Shown here piece by piece: positions 26,205 to 35,825 of a stretch of DNA of 64,000 bases. Position 1 is the stretch's first letter. Each line of letters opens with the position of its first letter. Both the position numbers and the translations under genes were made by a program. Location of the stretch: positions 124,001-188,000 of the forward strand of contig NZ_JHXO01000006.1 in NCBI RefSeq assembly GCF_000621705.1, read 5' to 3'. The stretch comes from Prolixibacter bellariivorans ATCC BAA-1284. GTDB lineage: Bacteria > Bacteroidota > Bacteroidia > Bacteroidales > Prolixibacteraceae. Under the pieces are notes generated by a model. That model did not search any database and was not told where the DNA came from. It saw nothing but the letters and a program-made list of their open reading frames with translations.

Positions 26205-27017
26205 TTAGAAAGCCCTGAACATGATGGAAACCGAGGTTCGCGATTTGACCGGATAACCGGCAAGAAATCCCGGCTGCCATAGTGGCATTTGACTGACGAC
26301 CCGTATTGCTTCCTGGGAAAGAAGCGGGTTGGGAGACTCTTCAATTTCCGGGTCGATGACTTTTCCGTTTTCATCCACAACAAATCCTACAATGACCTCG
26401 CCGACAATTCCTTTTTTGAGTGCTTCCTTGGGGTAGTTTACATTCTGGTTAATGTACAGCCGTAAGGCAGTTTCACCTTTCGGGAACTGGGGTTCTCTGT
26501 CTACTTTGCTGTAGATTTTGTTATCAAGGTATTTATTGACGTTTATCTCTTTGCCGGTTCGGGTATAGGAGTGGAGTTCGGAAATGAACCCGGGCGGATC
26601 GTATACACAGTAGAATTCTTTTTGTCCGTTAGAATGATATACAATTTTCACACCTGCCGGAACCCCCATTTTAAATGTCTCTGTTGAATGAAGGTTCCCG
26701 TTTTGGTACCATTGTTTAAAAATACCGTCTTCCAACACTTTCTTCTTATTCAGTTTTTGCGAAAGGTTGTTGAGGGAAACTTTTTCGCCTGAGGCATAAA
26801 ATCGTACCTGACGCAGTAGTTGTCCGTTGGTTTTGGCGATTTCCAGGTAAAAATGCGAAGGAGAGATGGTGTCAAGTTCCAGTGTAACATTCACGGCTCT
26901 TCCGTTCTGCCAGTCTTTCACAAATACAGGATCGGATAATTCAACTGGTCGTGGCAGAGAGTTGGCTATTAGTGTATTGGTAAAAAGCAGAAAAGCAAAA
27001 AGGTAAAAATACTTCAT
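26205..27017 (-). CDS. TonB C-terminal domain protein with MORN-like repeats
   Basis: The 270-residue protein has an N-terminal signal peptide (YLFAFLLFTNTLIANS). The middle carries text typical of toxin-like MORN repeats (YQNGNLHSTETFKMGVPAGVKIVYHSNGQKEFY). The last 80 residues are a TonB C-terminal domain (YPKEALKKGIVGEVIVGFVVDENGKVIDPEI, ending SVSIMFRAF). The classic N-terminal ExbB/D-interacting anchor and Pro-rich linker are absent: instead there appears to be a cleavable signal. It is probably a periplasmic partner rather than a true energy transducer. No ExbB or ExbD gene is nearby. Confidence 0.8.
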   Translation of the reverse strand: MKYFYLFAFLLFTNTLIANSLPRPVELSDPVFVKDWQNGRAVNVTLELDTISPSHFYLEIAKTNGQLLRQVRFYASGEKVSLNNLSQKLNKKKVLEDGIFKQWYQNGNLHSTETFKMGVPAGVKIVYHSNGQKEFYCVYDPPGFISELHSYTRTGKEINVNKYLDNKIYSKVDREPQFPKGETALRLYINQNVNYPKEALKKGIVGEVIVGFVVDENGKVIDPEIEESPNPLLSQEAIRVVSQMPLWQPGFLAGYPVKSRTSVSIMFRAF

Positions 27018-27379
27018 AGGTACAGTGTTTCACTAATAAATTGTGAACTCCGGGAGGGGGGATTATTGTAAATAAAAATAAGGCGAAACCTCTAAGAAGT
27101 CAAGGGGTATATGCAATTTAGATGAAGAAAGTTCTTCGTGAAATAGCTGCAAATTTCTATTATCTTTATTGCGAGCCTTCTGTCTGTCAGGAAGGATGCG
27201 GATATGAACGAGTCCAAACTATCTGAGCTATGAAAAAGGATCTTCTATGCAGGCACACCTGGCACATTTGAAATGCATCGGTGGTGGACCGATGACTTGG
27301 TCTTTTTCAGGCAGCTACATAACTTGTTAGTTTTACCATATGATTCCCGAACCAAACTAAACCAAACAATTAACTAAAC
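27018..27379. other. 362-bp intergenic region before cotH-like gene
   Basis: No gene was found. It holds two small hairpins (27176-27195; 27276-27294, stem CATCGGT/ACCGATG). A candidate promoter lies at 27304-27335 and an A/C-rich leader at 27349-27379. Confidence 0.55.
27304..27335 (+). promoter_or_regulatory. candidate promoter of the CotH-like gene
   Basis: TTTT (27304-27307), a 20-bp spacer and TAGTTTTA (27328-27335) are near-consensus (one mismatch in each box). The predicted start near 27342 gives a leader of about 38 nt, rich in A and C. Confidence 0.45.
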
Positions 27380-29599
27380 ATGCTTTCCATTCGTTCCCCT
27401 TTTGCATTCGCAGCAATGTTACTATGCCTGTTCTTTTCCGGCCAATCGTCAGCGCAGGAGGTTGACCACTGGGAATCTGTTGTATATGCTGAAGATACCT
27501 GGCACTATTTTATTGGCACGTCTGAACCATCAGTAACCTGGCCTGCTTTGAATTTTGATGACACTACCTGGGAACAAGGCCCTGGAGGCATTGGTTATGG
27601 CGACGATGATGATGGGACAGTTATTCCTTCTTGTACCTCGGTTTACATGCGTACTGAAGTTGATATCGTCGATTCCGCGGCTATTGGTCGGGCTGTTTTG
27701 CATGTTGATTTTGACGATGGATTTGTGGCATACCTGAATGGTCATGAAATTGCCCGGGCCAATATTGGTACGCCCGGAGTTCGTCCACCACATGATCAAT
27801 TTGCTGATTCGTACGATTACGAGGCGCAGATCCCACAGGGCGGAGTTCCGCCCTCTTTTCTGATTCATCGCGACAGCCTGAAGCAATATCTCCTGAATGG
27901 AAAAAATATTCTCGCATTGCAGGTGCATAATGCCAATGCTACCTCGAGCGATTTATCGTCTTCCACCTGGTTGAGCCTGGGCATTACCAATACGAGTAAT
28001 GAATATCGTCCGGTTCCTTCCTGGTTTACTGAACCTGCAGAGGAGTTTTCCTACCTTCCGTTGATCATGATTAGTACCAGTGGGCAAACGATTCCTGATG
28101 AGCCCAAGATTATGGCAAAGATGCGGGTTATCGATAACGGCGAAGGAACAAAGAATACGATTTACGATACGCCGACAGATTACGATGGAGTTATTGGTAT
28201 TGAGATTCGCGGACAATCTTCCCAGATGTTTCCGAAGAAATCATATTCGATCGAAATCCGTAATGAAGCAGGGGAAGATTCCACGGTAACTTTGTTGGGA
28301 ATGCCGGAAGAGAGTGATTGGGTATTGTATGCTCCCTACAGCGACAAAACCATGCTACGGAATGCGCTGACTTATTATTTCGGTGCGAAACTGGGGCAGT
28401 GGCAACCGCGTTTTCGCTTTTGCGAAGTTTATTTGAATGGTAATTACAATGGTGTTTATCTGTTGATAGAAAAAATCAAACGCGACAAAAACCGGGTCGA
28501 CATTAATAAACTGAAAGAAGACGAAGTTTCGGGAGACGATTTGACCGGTGGCTACATTATTAGGGTTGACAAGTTGGATGGACTTACCTCGAATGATTAC
28601 TTCTATTCGTATCCGCAAACGACATTTATGAATGCCCGGCGGTATGCTTTTTCCTATTACTATCCAAAGGCAGAAGATATTGTTACCGAGCAGAGAGGTT
28701 ATATACAGAATTTCATTACAGGATTTGAGAATATGCTGAATGGAAATCAATTTGCCGACCCGGTGAATGGCTATCCGAAATACATTGACGTTACTTCCTT
28801 CATCGATATTCAGATCATGTCGGAGTTGGGCAACAACGTAGATGCGTACCGTTATAGTACCTATTTTTACAAGAAGAAGGATTCGAACGGAGGGAAGCTG
28901 TTTGCCGGACCATTGTGGGATTTCAACCTGGCTTACGGCAATGTTGATTACGCTCCCGATTTTCTGGCAACCGATCAATGGGTATATACCCATTTCGGAC
29001 CGGACGAGCCTAATTGCATGCATTGGTGGTTCCGGCTGATGCAGGATGAGCCTTACCGAAAAGCGTTGTTCGATCGTTGGACCGAGTTACGGAATAGTTC
29101 CTTTAATAACGACTCCCTTAGCAATTACATCGATGAGCAGGTAGAGATGCTGGGTGATGCCATCGACCGGAACTATAAACGCTGGCCGATAATAGGCCAG
29201 TATGTTTGGCCAAATGCATTTGTTGGTTCATCGTATGTTGCCGAGATCAATTACCTGAAGGGATGGATACAGGACCGGCTCAACTGGATGGACACACAGT
29301 GGTTGCTTGAAACCGGAATAGAAGATGAACCGTTATTGGCGGGTTCCGGAATTCATGCCTATCCCAATCCATTTGTCGATCAAATTCATCTTTCGGTTGA
29401 AACAGTCAGCAGGAGTCCCATGCAGATTGAGCTGTGGTCCTCGCAAGGGCAAATGGTGTACCGGGGCGAACGAACCCCTGGAGATGATGAGCAAGACCAT
29501 TTCAGTATATCTCTTCCGAAGCTTTCCAGGGGAATTTATTTTCTGAAAGTGTGGCAGCGAAATCAGCCGCCTATGGTAAGGAAGGTTATTAAAAACTAG
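27380..29599 (+). CDS. CotH kinase-family protein with type IX secretion tail
   Basis: The 739-residue protein has a signal peptide (FAFAAMLLCLFFSGQSSAQ). An N-terminal beta-rich domain (about residues 22-200, VYMRTEVDIV...HVDFDDGFVAYLNGHEIA) is followed by a CotH-type kinase fold (about 230-600): RGQSSQMFPKKSYSIEIR, PYSDKTMLRNAL, GVYLLIEKIKRDKNRVDI, GGYIIRVDK and the catalytic-type GPLWDFNLAYG. The last 85 residues are a Por secretion-type sorting domain (IHAYPNPFVDQIHLS, GIYFLKVWQ). It is expected to be exported by the T9SS and surface-attached or released. CotH proteins can phosphorylate proteins; the substrate is unknown. Preceded by an unusual A/C-rich leader. Confidence 0.88.
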   Translation: MLSIRSPFAFAAMLLCLFFSGQSSAQEVDHWESVVYAEDTWHYFIGTSEPSVTWPALNFDDTTWEQGPGGIGYGDDDDGTVIPSCTSVYMRTEVDIVDSAAIGRAVLHVDFDDGFVAYLNGHEIARANIGTPGVRPPHDQFADSYDYEAQIPQGGVPPSFLIHRDSLKQYLLNGKNILALQVHNANATSSDLSSSTWLSLGITNTSNEYRPVPSWFTEPAEEFSYLPLIMISTSGQTIPDEPKIMAKMRVIDNGEGTKNTIYDTPTDYDGVIGIEIRGQSSQMFPKKSYSIEIRNEAGEDSTVTLLGMPEESDWVLYAPYSDKTMLRNALTYYFGAKLGQWQPRFRFCEVYLNGNYNGVYLLIEKIKRDKNRVDINKLKEDEVSGDDLTGGYIIRVDKLDGLTSNDYFYSYPQTTFMNARRYAFSYYYPKAEDIVTEQRGYIQNFITGFENMLNGNQFADPVNGYPKYIDVTSFIDIQIMSELGNNVDAYRYSTYFYKKKDSNGGKLFAGPLWDFNLAYGNVDYAPDFLATDQWVYTHFGPDEPNCMHWWFRLMQDEPYRKALFDRWTELRNSSFNNDSLSNYIDEQVEMLGDAIDRNYKRWPIIGQYVWPNAFVGSSYVAEINYLKGWIQDRLNWMDTQWLLETGIEDEPLLAGSGIHAYPNPFVDQIHLSVETVSRSPMQIELWSSQGQMVYRGERTPGDDEQDHFSISLPKLSRGIYFLKVWQRNQPPMVRKVIKN

Positions 29600-29607
29600 A
29601 TGGCATA

Positions 29608-29644
29608 AAAAATCCCGCAACAACCTTGGTGTTACGGGATTTTC
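29608..29644. terminator. bidirectional terminator, cotH-like / apbE
   Basis: Stem 29608-29617 (AAAAATCCCG) pairs with 29635-29643, with an A-run on one side and T residues on the other, between convergent genes. Confidence 0.8.
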
Positions 29645-29664
29645 TGCCGGATGAATTCCGGTAG

Positions 29665-30672
29665 TTATTTTATGATGAGGTTTTTAAACCCTTTGGAATA
29701 CCAAACCATGTTCATGTTATTATCACCCGCGTAAATAAAGTACGCTTCCAGGTTCGGGTCGTTATCCACAATCTTTTTGGCTTTTTCAACTCCCATTACC
29801 ATGAATGCCGTAGCATAAGCATCTGCTGTCATGCAGTTGTTGGCGAGTACACTCGAGCTAAGCAAGCTGTGCTGAACAGGATAACCCGTATGAGGGTCGA
29901 TGGTATGCGCATACCGTTTGCCATCTTTCACATAGAAATTACGATAATTACCGGAAGTGGCCAGTGCTTTGTCGTTGAGGTGAATCACATCCTGCAGATC
30001 GTTATCATCGTATAATCCTTTATTGTTGGGCTTATTTATTCCGATGCGCCAGACTTCGCCTTTGGCATTTACGCCATGGGCTCTGACTTCTCCACCGATT
30101 TCCACCATGTAGTTTTTGCATCCCTGCGAAGCCAGATAATCGCAGACCATATCAACCGCTTCTCCCTTCGAAATGGCACTGGCATCGAGCATCGTATTCG
30201 GGTTTTCTTTAACGATTTTATCGCCAACGAGTTTTACTTTTTGGTAGCCGACTGTTTGCATTAAACTGTCGATTAATTCTTTCGAGATGCTGTCTTTTTT
30301 GGTAAAACCGAATCCCCAGGCATTGACCAACGGGGCGACCGTCATATCAAAGGCACCGTTGGTTTTTTTCGATACTTCTTCACCTTTTAGGAAACACTTC
30401 CGGAAGTAGGGATCCACCTTCACCGTTGAATCATTCTTGTTGATACGAGAAATGGTGGAAGTCGGAATGAAGGTCGAAAGCGAGTTTCCGAATTTGTTCA
30501 TTTTTAGCTCAATAGAGTCCTTTAAGTCTTTTCCGTCAGGACTCGAATAGATAAAATGATAAATGGTGGTGTAAACGGTGCCTTCGTTGTATACATATTT
30601 CTGTGTTTTCGGGGCACATCCTGCCATGAACAGCAGTCCCAAAAACAGAGCAAGCAGAGTTATTTTTTTCAT
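29665..30672 (-). CDS. apbE: ApbE-family FAD:protein FMN transferase
   Basis: The 335-residue lipoprotein has a lipobox FMAGCAP with Cys near residue 19. ApbE motifs are LSTFIPTSTISRINK, MTVAPLVNAWGFG, LDASAISKGEAVDMVCDYL, YMVEIGGEVRAHG, HTIDPHTGYPV and MTADAYATAFMVMG (metal/FAD site). It attaches FMN to a Thr or Ser of proteins such as NqrB/NqrC or RnfG/RnfD from FAD, in the periplasm. No target gene is in the window. A Cys-rich NqrM-like small protein is encoded at 4952-5140. It lies 76 bp downstream of the GT9 gene but has its own promoter. Confidence 0.95.
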   Translation of the reverse strand: MKKITLLALFLGLLFMAGCAPKTQKYVYNEGTVYTTIYHFIYSSPDGKDLKDSIELKMNKFGNSLSTFIPTSTISRINKNDSTVKVDPYFRKCFLKGEEVSKKTNGAFDMTVAPLVNAWGFGFTKKDSISKELIDSLMQTVGYQKVKLVGDKIVKENPNTMLDASAISKGEAVDMVCDYLASQGCKNYMVEIGGEVRAHGVNAKGEVWRIGINKPNNKGLYDDNDLQDVIHLNDKALATSGNYRNFYVKDGKRYAHTIDPHTGYPVQHSLLSSSVLANNCMTADAYATAFMVMGVEKAKKIVDNDPNLEAYFIYAGDNNMNMVWYSKGFKNLIIK

Positions 30673-30691
30673 TTTGTCGAAATTTTCGCCA

Positions 30692-30720
30692 CAAAAATAG
30701 TCAAAGAATTGTTTTACAAA
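30692..30720 (-). promoter_or_regulatory. Bacteroidota promoter of apbE
   Basis: On the minus strand, TTTG (30717-30720), a 17-bp spacer and TATTTTTG (30692-30699) match the consensus. The predicted start is near 30685, so the leader is very short. Confidence 0.6.
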
Positions 30721-30748
30721 GAGAGTTTTCTGTTTACAGGGAAATCAA

Positions 30749-31816
30749 TTAAGAAATATTAAGACCTTGCAGATACGTGTCCAGTTTGCCGATAACCATT
30801 TCCGGAAGGAAATCACGATAGAGGTCTGACGATTCTGTCTTTAGTAACTTATAGGGTTTTCCTTGTATCAGTTCCGGCTTGAAGTCATTCAGGTGGACCG
30901 AAAGATTCTTCTTCCCGTCGTCGAAAATGCCCCAGCTTTCGCGGCTAATGAAAGGAGAGAAAATGGTGAAGGTTGGAATTTCGAGCGCTTTGGCCAGGTT
31001 GGTATGTCCGCAGTCGTTTCCGATATACGCATCGGTATGAGTAACTATCTTAGCCAGTTCACGCAGGCTCTTACCGGTTAAACCGGGAAAAACATTTTCC
31101 GGATTACCCAGTTTTTCAGCAAAAGCAGTAGCTGCTTCTTTTTGGTTGGGGAAATAATTGAGAATGATTTGCGCAGAATAATTCTCAATCAAATGTCTGA
31201 TGACTTCCAGCATGTAGTCTTCAGGGTAAGTTTTATTTTCCACGCTGCCATAAACGCCTGTTACGATCACTTTCCTGGTCAAATCAACTCCCGCTTCCAG
31301 AAGAAGTTGTTTGCCATCTTCTTTCTCTTCCTCGGTTAAGTATAGACGGGGATGCGGATCGAATTTGAAGTTGTCTTTTTTCAACGGCTCTAGCAGGGCC
31401 AAACGTTCTTCAATGACAGGACCGGCAATGGAAGCGGGGCGACTGTGCTTATCGACCAGAATGTTGTAGTAAAGTCCGCGTCCGAATTTCTTGTAAGAAA
31501 TCCGCTTTTTCGCTCCCGACAAACGAGTGGTCACCCAGCTATCCATCTTGGTGTATGCATCGATGACGATGTCGTATTTGGCTTTTCGGATTTTCCAGGC
31601 AAACTTCAGCAAATTTCCAACTTTCCGGTCGGAATCGTTAAAAATGACGATGTTGTCGATATTGGGATTGTTCTCCGCCATCTCGCGGGTAAAAGCGTAA
31701 ACCATATAATCAATTTGCGCGTCAGGATACATTTTTCGCAGTTGATTACAAATAACTGTTCCCAGGAGAACATCACCGATTCGCTTTTGCTGAATAACAA
31801 GGATTTTCAATTTCAT
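30749..31816 (-). CDS. Family 9 glycosyltransferase (heptosyltransferase-like)
   Basis: The 355-residue GT-B enzyme begins LKILVIQQKRIGDVLLGTVICNQLRKMYP, the GT9 signature, and has GVYGSVENKTYPEDYM and the donor-site GNDCGHTNLAKALEIPTFTIFSP. GT9 enzymes add heptose or related sugars to the LPS core at the cytoplasmic face. The ATG overlaps the stop codon of the upstream O-antigen ligase gene by 4 bp, so translation is coupled and the two proteins likely act in one LPS pathway. Heptose as donor is inferred; a GmhB-like phosphatase is present at 58433. Confidence 0.9.
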   Translation of the reverse strand: MKLKILVIQQKRIGDVLLGTVICNQLRKMYPDAQIDYMVYAFTREMAENNPNIDNIVIFNDSDRKVGNLLKFAWKIRKAKYDIVIDAYTKMDSWVTTRLSGAKKRISYKKFGRGLYYNILVDKHSRPASIAGPVIEERLALLEPLKKDNFKFDPHPRLYLTEEEKEDGKQLLLEAGVDLTRKVIVTGVYGSVENKTYPEDYMLEVIRHLIENYSAQIILNYFPNQKEAATAFAEKLGNPENVFPGLTGKSLRELAKIVTHTDAYIGNDCGHTNLAKALEIPTFTIFSPFISRESWGIFDDGKKNLSVHLNDFKPELIQGKPYKLLKTESSDLYRDFLPEMVIGKLDTYLQGLNIS

Positions 31817-33423
31817 TGATGATCATTATTTGAGACAAAACTGCCGATCGATTCTTTCGCGTTAAGCGAGGGACCGAAAACAAGCAGTGAATAAAACAGA
31901 ACAAAAAAAGTACGTATGGTGTGGGTTTGCAAGTTATCGTCTCCCATGTTGGCAATGGCGATAGTTAAAAGAAAGAAGAGCGCAATAACAGATAATTTGC
32001 CTACCCGAAATAATGGATAAATCAGCAGAAACATCAGGATAACAAATCCCACGATTCCGAATGTTACCAGAAAATTCAGGTATTGATTGTGAGCGTGGCT
32101 GAAGTTGGCGGGTCTAAGTTTGGGATCTTGCTGCGAAAGCATTTCGTGGAATGCTGCTTTTTCGTTGCCGGTGCCAACCCCAAAAACCGGATACTCTGCG
32201 ATAATCGACAAAGCAGCGCGCGTATAAGCCCAGCGTTGTACCAGCGACTTGTTGTTCGGATTACCATTGGAACGGAAAGCATCCAGCTCCCAGATGGTTT
32301 GATAAATTCGTGCCGAAAGGTTCATTCTTTCGGGAACGTAGCGGTAGTTGGCAAAGCCTTCGCGGATGGCTCGAATATCATCATTACTCAGTTGAGCAAC
32401 ACCAGCAGAATCTTTCGTCAGTCCTCTGGAAGTCAGGTAACGAATCAAGGTACTTTGCACCGGAAAGCCATTGGCATCGGGCTCATTGAACTTCAATTCA
32501 CTGTGCTTATTCCATTCCTTTTGTAATTCTGGCAGGCAAATATTGAGGTAAATGAAATGACCGTTTTCCCGTAAGGATTTCCTGAAATCGTTTTGATATC
32601 GATTCCCGTTTGCGGTGAATTGGGTAACCTGATTAGGCTTCGGCATGGAAGTGTGAAACTGCCTGTATAGTTCGCGACCGATTAGTGCCAACGGAATAAT
32701 GATGAGTACAACGGCTCCACTCCAAACGTATTTTCTCAACCATACCGGAATTTCCTTGTAGGTGAAGAAGGGAAGGGCAATGAATGTTGCCAAAAGCGTC
32801 AGTAATCCCAGTAAAGAATGTAGCCAGATATTGAAAAACAATAAAAACAGGACGCCGGCAACTCGAGAAATCTGACGCACATTCCAATTGTCTTCCCGGT
32901 AGTGAAAAATTTGTTGAGCCAGGAAGAAGAGGGAAAAGTTAACCAACAACGAATGGGCAATGTGGGGATTGAGTGTTGCGTCCCTTACATCGATGATTCC
33001 GAGACTTTCACGGAATTGCCAGCGGACAAAAGCCACCAGCGAACTGATGATAACACCAATGACAAAAGCATAAAGAATCCTATTGATTTGTTCCCGGTTT
33101 AGCGGGAGGTAGGCAATAGCTAAGGGAATTAGAAGCCAGAAAATATTACGCCGGATTTCGTCGATGGCACTGGCCGGATGATGAGCTCCCAACGCCCAAA
33201 GCAGGTAAAGAATGAAAATGACGGCCGGGAAAAGTGGCAGCGGATTTTGGCGAAAGCTCCGGTATTTTTCTTTGGGCGAAATAACGAACCAGGAGAACGC
33301 AAAAGTCAAAACCGTGATAATGCTGACCAACGCCTCGGAAAAAGGCAGGACAAATGCCAATGACATCAGCATTCCCTCCATAATTAGAAGCCTTGATGGT
33401 TGGATGTCATGGTTTTGTTGCAT
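31813..33423 (-). CDS. O-antigen ligase/polymerase family membrane protein
   Basis: The 536-residue inner-membrane protein has about 11-12 hydrophobic segments and one large periplasmic loop (about residues 275-410). It carries the Wzy_C core YPVFGVGTGNEKAAFHEM and the conserved HAHNQYLNFLVTFGIVGF, the His/Asn stretch of WaaL-type ligases. It transfers or polymerises lipid-linked glycan on the periplasmic face. It overlaps the GT9 gene by an ATGA-type junction. Two TAnnTTTG-like boxes lie upstream (33472-33479, 33481-33488). Ligase rather than polymerase activity cannot be decided from sequence. Confidence 0.87.
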   Translation of the reverse strand: MQQNHDIQPSRLLIMEGMLMSLAFVLPFSEALVSIITVLTFAFSWFVISPKEKYRSFRQNPLPLFPAVIFILYLLWALGAHHPASAIDEIRRNIFWLLIPLAIAYLPLNREQINRILYAFVIGVIISSLVAFVRWQFRESLGIIDVRDATLNPHIAHSLLVNFSLFFLAQQIFHYREDNWNVRQISRVAGVLFLLFFNIWLHSLLGLLTLLATFIALPFFTYKEIPVWLRKYVWSGAVVLIIIPLALIGRELYRQFHTSMPKPNQVTQFTANGNRYQNDFRKSLRENGHFIYLNICLPELQKEWNKHSELKFNEPDANGFPVQSTLIRYLTSRGLTKDSAGVAQLSNDDIRAIREGFANYRYVPERMNLSARIYQTIWELDAFRSNGNPNNKSLVQRWAYTRAALSIIAEYPVFGVGTGNEKAAFHEMLSQQDPKLRPANFSHAHNQYLNFLVTFGIVGFVILMFLLIYPLFRVGKLSVIALFFLLTIAIANMGDDNLQTHTIRTFFVLFYSLLVFGPSLNAKESIGSFVSNNDHQ

Positions 33424-33502
33424 GGTTTGTTGTTGAGCCGAAGAGTGTCAATTTGAGTTGTCAGATAGAAGCAAACATAGCAAAAATAGACATATGGCAC
33501 AT

Positions 33503-33540
33503 AAAAAATGCCCGCCCCCGAAATTGGGAACGGGCATAAA
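33503..33540 (-). terminator. terminator after dnaK
   Basis: Stem ATGCCCG/CGGGCAT (33508-33514 with 33531-33537) with an inner CCC/GGG, followed on the minus strand by T residues. Confidence 0.8.
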
Positions 33541-33564
33541 TGTGGAATAATATATATTGGGTGC

Positions 33565-35490
33565 TTATTTGACTTCCTCGAAATCTACATCCGTTACTTC
33601 GTCATCGTCACCACCTTTTTGCTGACCTCCGGCCTGTTGACCACCAGCTTGTCCACCCTGTGGATTTCCCTGCGCGCTGGCTTCAGCGTTGGTTGCATTG
33701 TACATTTCCTGTGATGCAGCCTGGAAAACCTGGTTCAATTCAGCAGTAGCGGTATCGATAGCTGCCAAATCCTGGTTTTTGTGTGCTTCTTTCAGTTTGT
33801 TCAATGCTTCTTCAATCGGAGCCTTTTTGTCAGCCGGCAATTTGTCACCAAACTCTTTCAGCTGTTTTTCCGTCTGGAAAATCAGGCTATCAGCTTGGTT
33901 CAGCTTATCGATTTTTTCGCGGGCCTGCTTGTCGGCTTCAGCATTTGCTTCAGCTTCCTGTTTCATCCGTTTGATTTCATCGTCGCTCAAGCCAGATGAA
34001 GCTTCGATACGAATCGATTGCTCTTTGCTGGTAGCTTTGTCTTTTGCAGTTACGTGCAGAATACCGTTGGCATCAATATCGAAGGTTACTTCAATCTGAG
34101 GTACGCCACGCGGTGCTGGCGGCAGTCCGTCGAGGTGGAAACGACCGATAGATTTGTTTCCGGTAGCCATTGGGCGTTCACCCTGCAAAATATGTATTTC
34201 TACTGACGGCTGATTGTCAGCTGCTGTAGTAAAGGTTTCCGTTTTCTTCGTTGGAATAGTGGTGTTGGCCTCAATCAATTTGGTCATCACACCACCCATG
34301 GTTTCGATACCCAGTGACAGCGGAGTTACGTCGAGCAACAACACATCTTTTACTTCACCGGTTAATACACCACCCTGAATAGCTGCACCAACGGCTACAA
34401 CCTCATCGGGGTTTACACCTTTTGAAGGAGCTTTGCCGAACAATTGCTGTACTCTTTCCTGTACGGCAGGAATACGGGTTGAACCACCAACCAGAATCAC
34501 TTCGTCAATATCTGAAGGAGAAACTCCGGCATTTTTCATGGCACGACGGCAAGGTTCCAGCGTAGCTGTAATCAGCGAGTCAGCCAGACTTTCAAACTGT
34601 GCACGTGTTAATGTTTTCACCAGGTGTTTCGGGATACCGTTTACCGGCATAATGTACGGCAGATTGATTTCGGTAGAAGTTGAACTGGACAACTCGATTT
34701 TGGCTTTCTCAGCAGCTTCTTTCAAACGCTGCAGTGCCATTGGGTCCTGACGCAGATCGATGCCTTCATCTTCTTTGAAACTGTCAGCTAACCAGTCGAT
34801 AATAACCTGGTCGAAGTCGTCACCACCAAGGTGAGTATCACCATCGGTTGATTTTACTTCGAATACGCCTTCACCCAGTTCCAGTACAGAGATATCGAAA
34901 GTACCACCACCGAGGTCAAATACGGCAATCTTCATATCCCGGTCACGCTTATCAAGGCCATATGCCAATGATGCGGCGGTCGGCTCGTTAATGATACGAC
35001 GAACTTTCAATCCGGCGATTTCACCAGCCTCTTTGGTTGCCTGACGCTGTGAGTCGTTGAAGTAAGCCGGAACCGTGATAACGGCTTCAGTAACTTCCTG
35101 TCCCAGGTAATCTTCAGCGGTTTTCTTCATTTTCTGAAGAACCATGGCTGAAATTTCCTGCGGAGAATACATCCGGTCGTCGATTTTTACGCGCGGGGTA
35201 TTGTTATCTCCTTTAATAACTTCATAAGAAACACGCTTCACTTCTTTTTGAACCTGATCAAATGTTTCTCCCATGAAGCGTTTGATGGAGAATACGGTTT
35301 TATGAGGATTGGTGATAGCCTGACGTTTGGCCGGATCACCAATTTTACGTTCGCCATTTTCAACAAAAGCTACAATGGATGGTGTGGTCCTTTTCCCTTC
35401 GCTGTTCGGGATAACGACCGGCTCATTTCCTTCCATTACCGAGACGCAGGAGTTTGTTGTTCCTAAGTCAATTCCAATAATTTTTCCCAT
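33565..35490 (-). CDS. dnaK: Chaperone DnaK (Hsp70)
   Basis: The 641-residue protein has the expected Hsp70 layout. The ATPase domain begins [20 protein letters not shown] and includes [36 protein letters not shown] and [11 protein letters not shown]. The substrate-binding domain starts about residue 385 ([17 protein letters not shown]). A helical lid and a Gly/Gln-rich tail end in TDVDFEEVK, the acidic C-terminal motif. It folds proteins with DnaJ and GrpE. No dnaJ or grpE gene is adjacent, so it is a stand-alone locus. I see no sigma-32 or CIRCE element upstream. Confidence 0.99.
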   Translation of the reverse strand: MGKIIGIDLGTTNSCVSVMEGNEPVVIPNSEGKRTTPSIVAFVENGERKIGDPAKRQAITNPHKTVFSIKRFMGETFDQVQKEVKRVSYEVIKGDNNTPRVKIDDRMYSPQEISAMVLQKMKKTAEDYLGQEVTEAVITVPAYFNDSQRQATKEAGEIAGLKVRRIINEPTAASLAYGLDKRDRDMKIAVFDLGGGTFDISVLELGEGVFEVKSTDGDTHLGGDDFDQVIIDWLADSFKEDEGIDLRQDPMALQRLKEAAEKAKIELSSSTSTEINLPYIMPVNGIPKHLVKTLTRAQFESLADSLITATLEPCRRAMKNAGVSPSDIDEVILVGGSTRIPAVQERVQQLFGKAPSKGVNPDEVVAVGAAIQGGVLTGEVKDVLLLDVTPLSLGIETMGGVMTKLIEANTTIPTKKTETFTTAADNQPSVEIHILQGERPMATGNKSIGRFHLDGLPPAPRGVPQIEVTFDIDANGILHVTAKDKATSKEQSIRIEASSGLSDDEIKRMKQEAEANAEADKQAREKIDKLNQADSLIFQTEKQLKEFGDKLPADKKAPIEEALNKLKEAHKNQDLAAIDTATAELNQVFQAASQEMYNATNAEASAQGNPQGGQAGGQQAGGQQKGGDDDEVTDVDFEEVK

Positions 35491-35825
35491 TGCTGATAAA
35501 GTATTTTAATTTATACGTCTGTTTATTTCGTTTCAATTTCGTCCTGTAGTAATCAATCGTTGTGCCAATCCATTTTCACCGGTTTTTTGTGAAATATTGA
35601 CACCGGTAACCGGATTTCCCTTAGGAAGACTGTCATTTTTCGTGACAAAACGACAGAGCAAACCCTTTTCTGTTGCGAACTGATATTATAGCGAGTGGAG
35701 TGTCAGTAGAAGACTATTATAGTGGAAATAAAGCGAAGGCCGCTGAATCATTGAAATGCAGGCGGTTAATTTGTTTGTCAAAACATTATCGTTAAATTTC
35801 TGCCTGCAAACTAAATCCAAGTCTT
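35491..35825. other. 335-bp divergent intergenic region
   Basis: No gene was found. Two CACCGGT copies (35577-35583, 35601-35607) lie near a TTTCAC/GTGAAA inverted pair. TGTCA/TGACA (35631-35635, 35643-35647) form a further short inverted pair. These could be regulatory elements of dnaK or the acyltransferase-like gene. Its promoter lies at 35770-35800. Confidence 0.45.
35770..35800 (+). promoter_or_regulatory. Bacteroidota promoter of the acyltransferase-like gene
   Basis: TTTG (35770-35773), an exact 19-bp spacer and TAAATTTC (35793-35800, one mismatch). The predicted start is near 35807, with an 18-nt leader. Confidence 0.65.
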
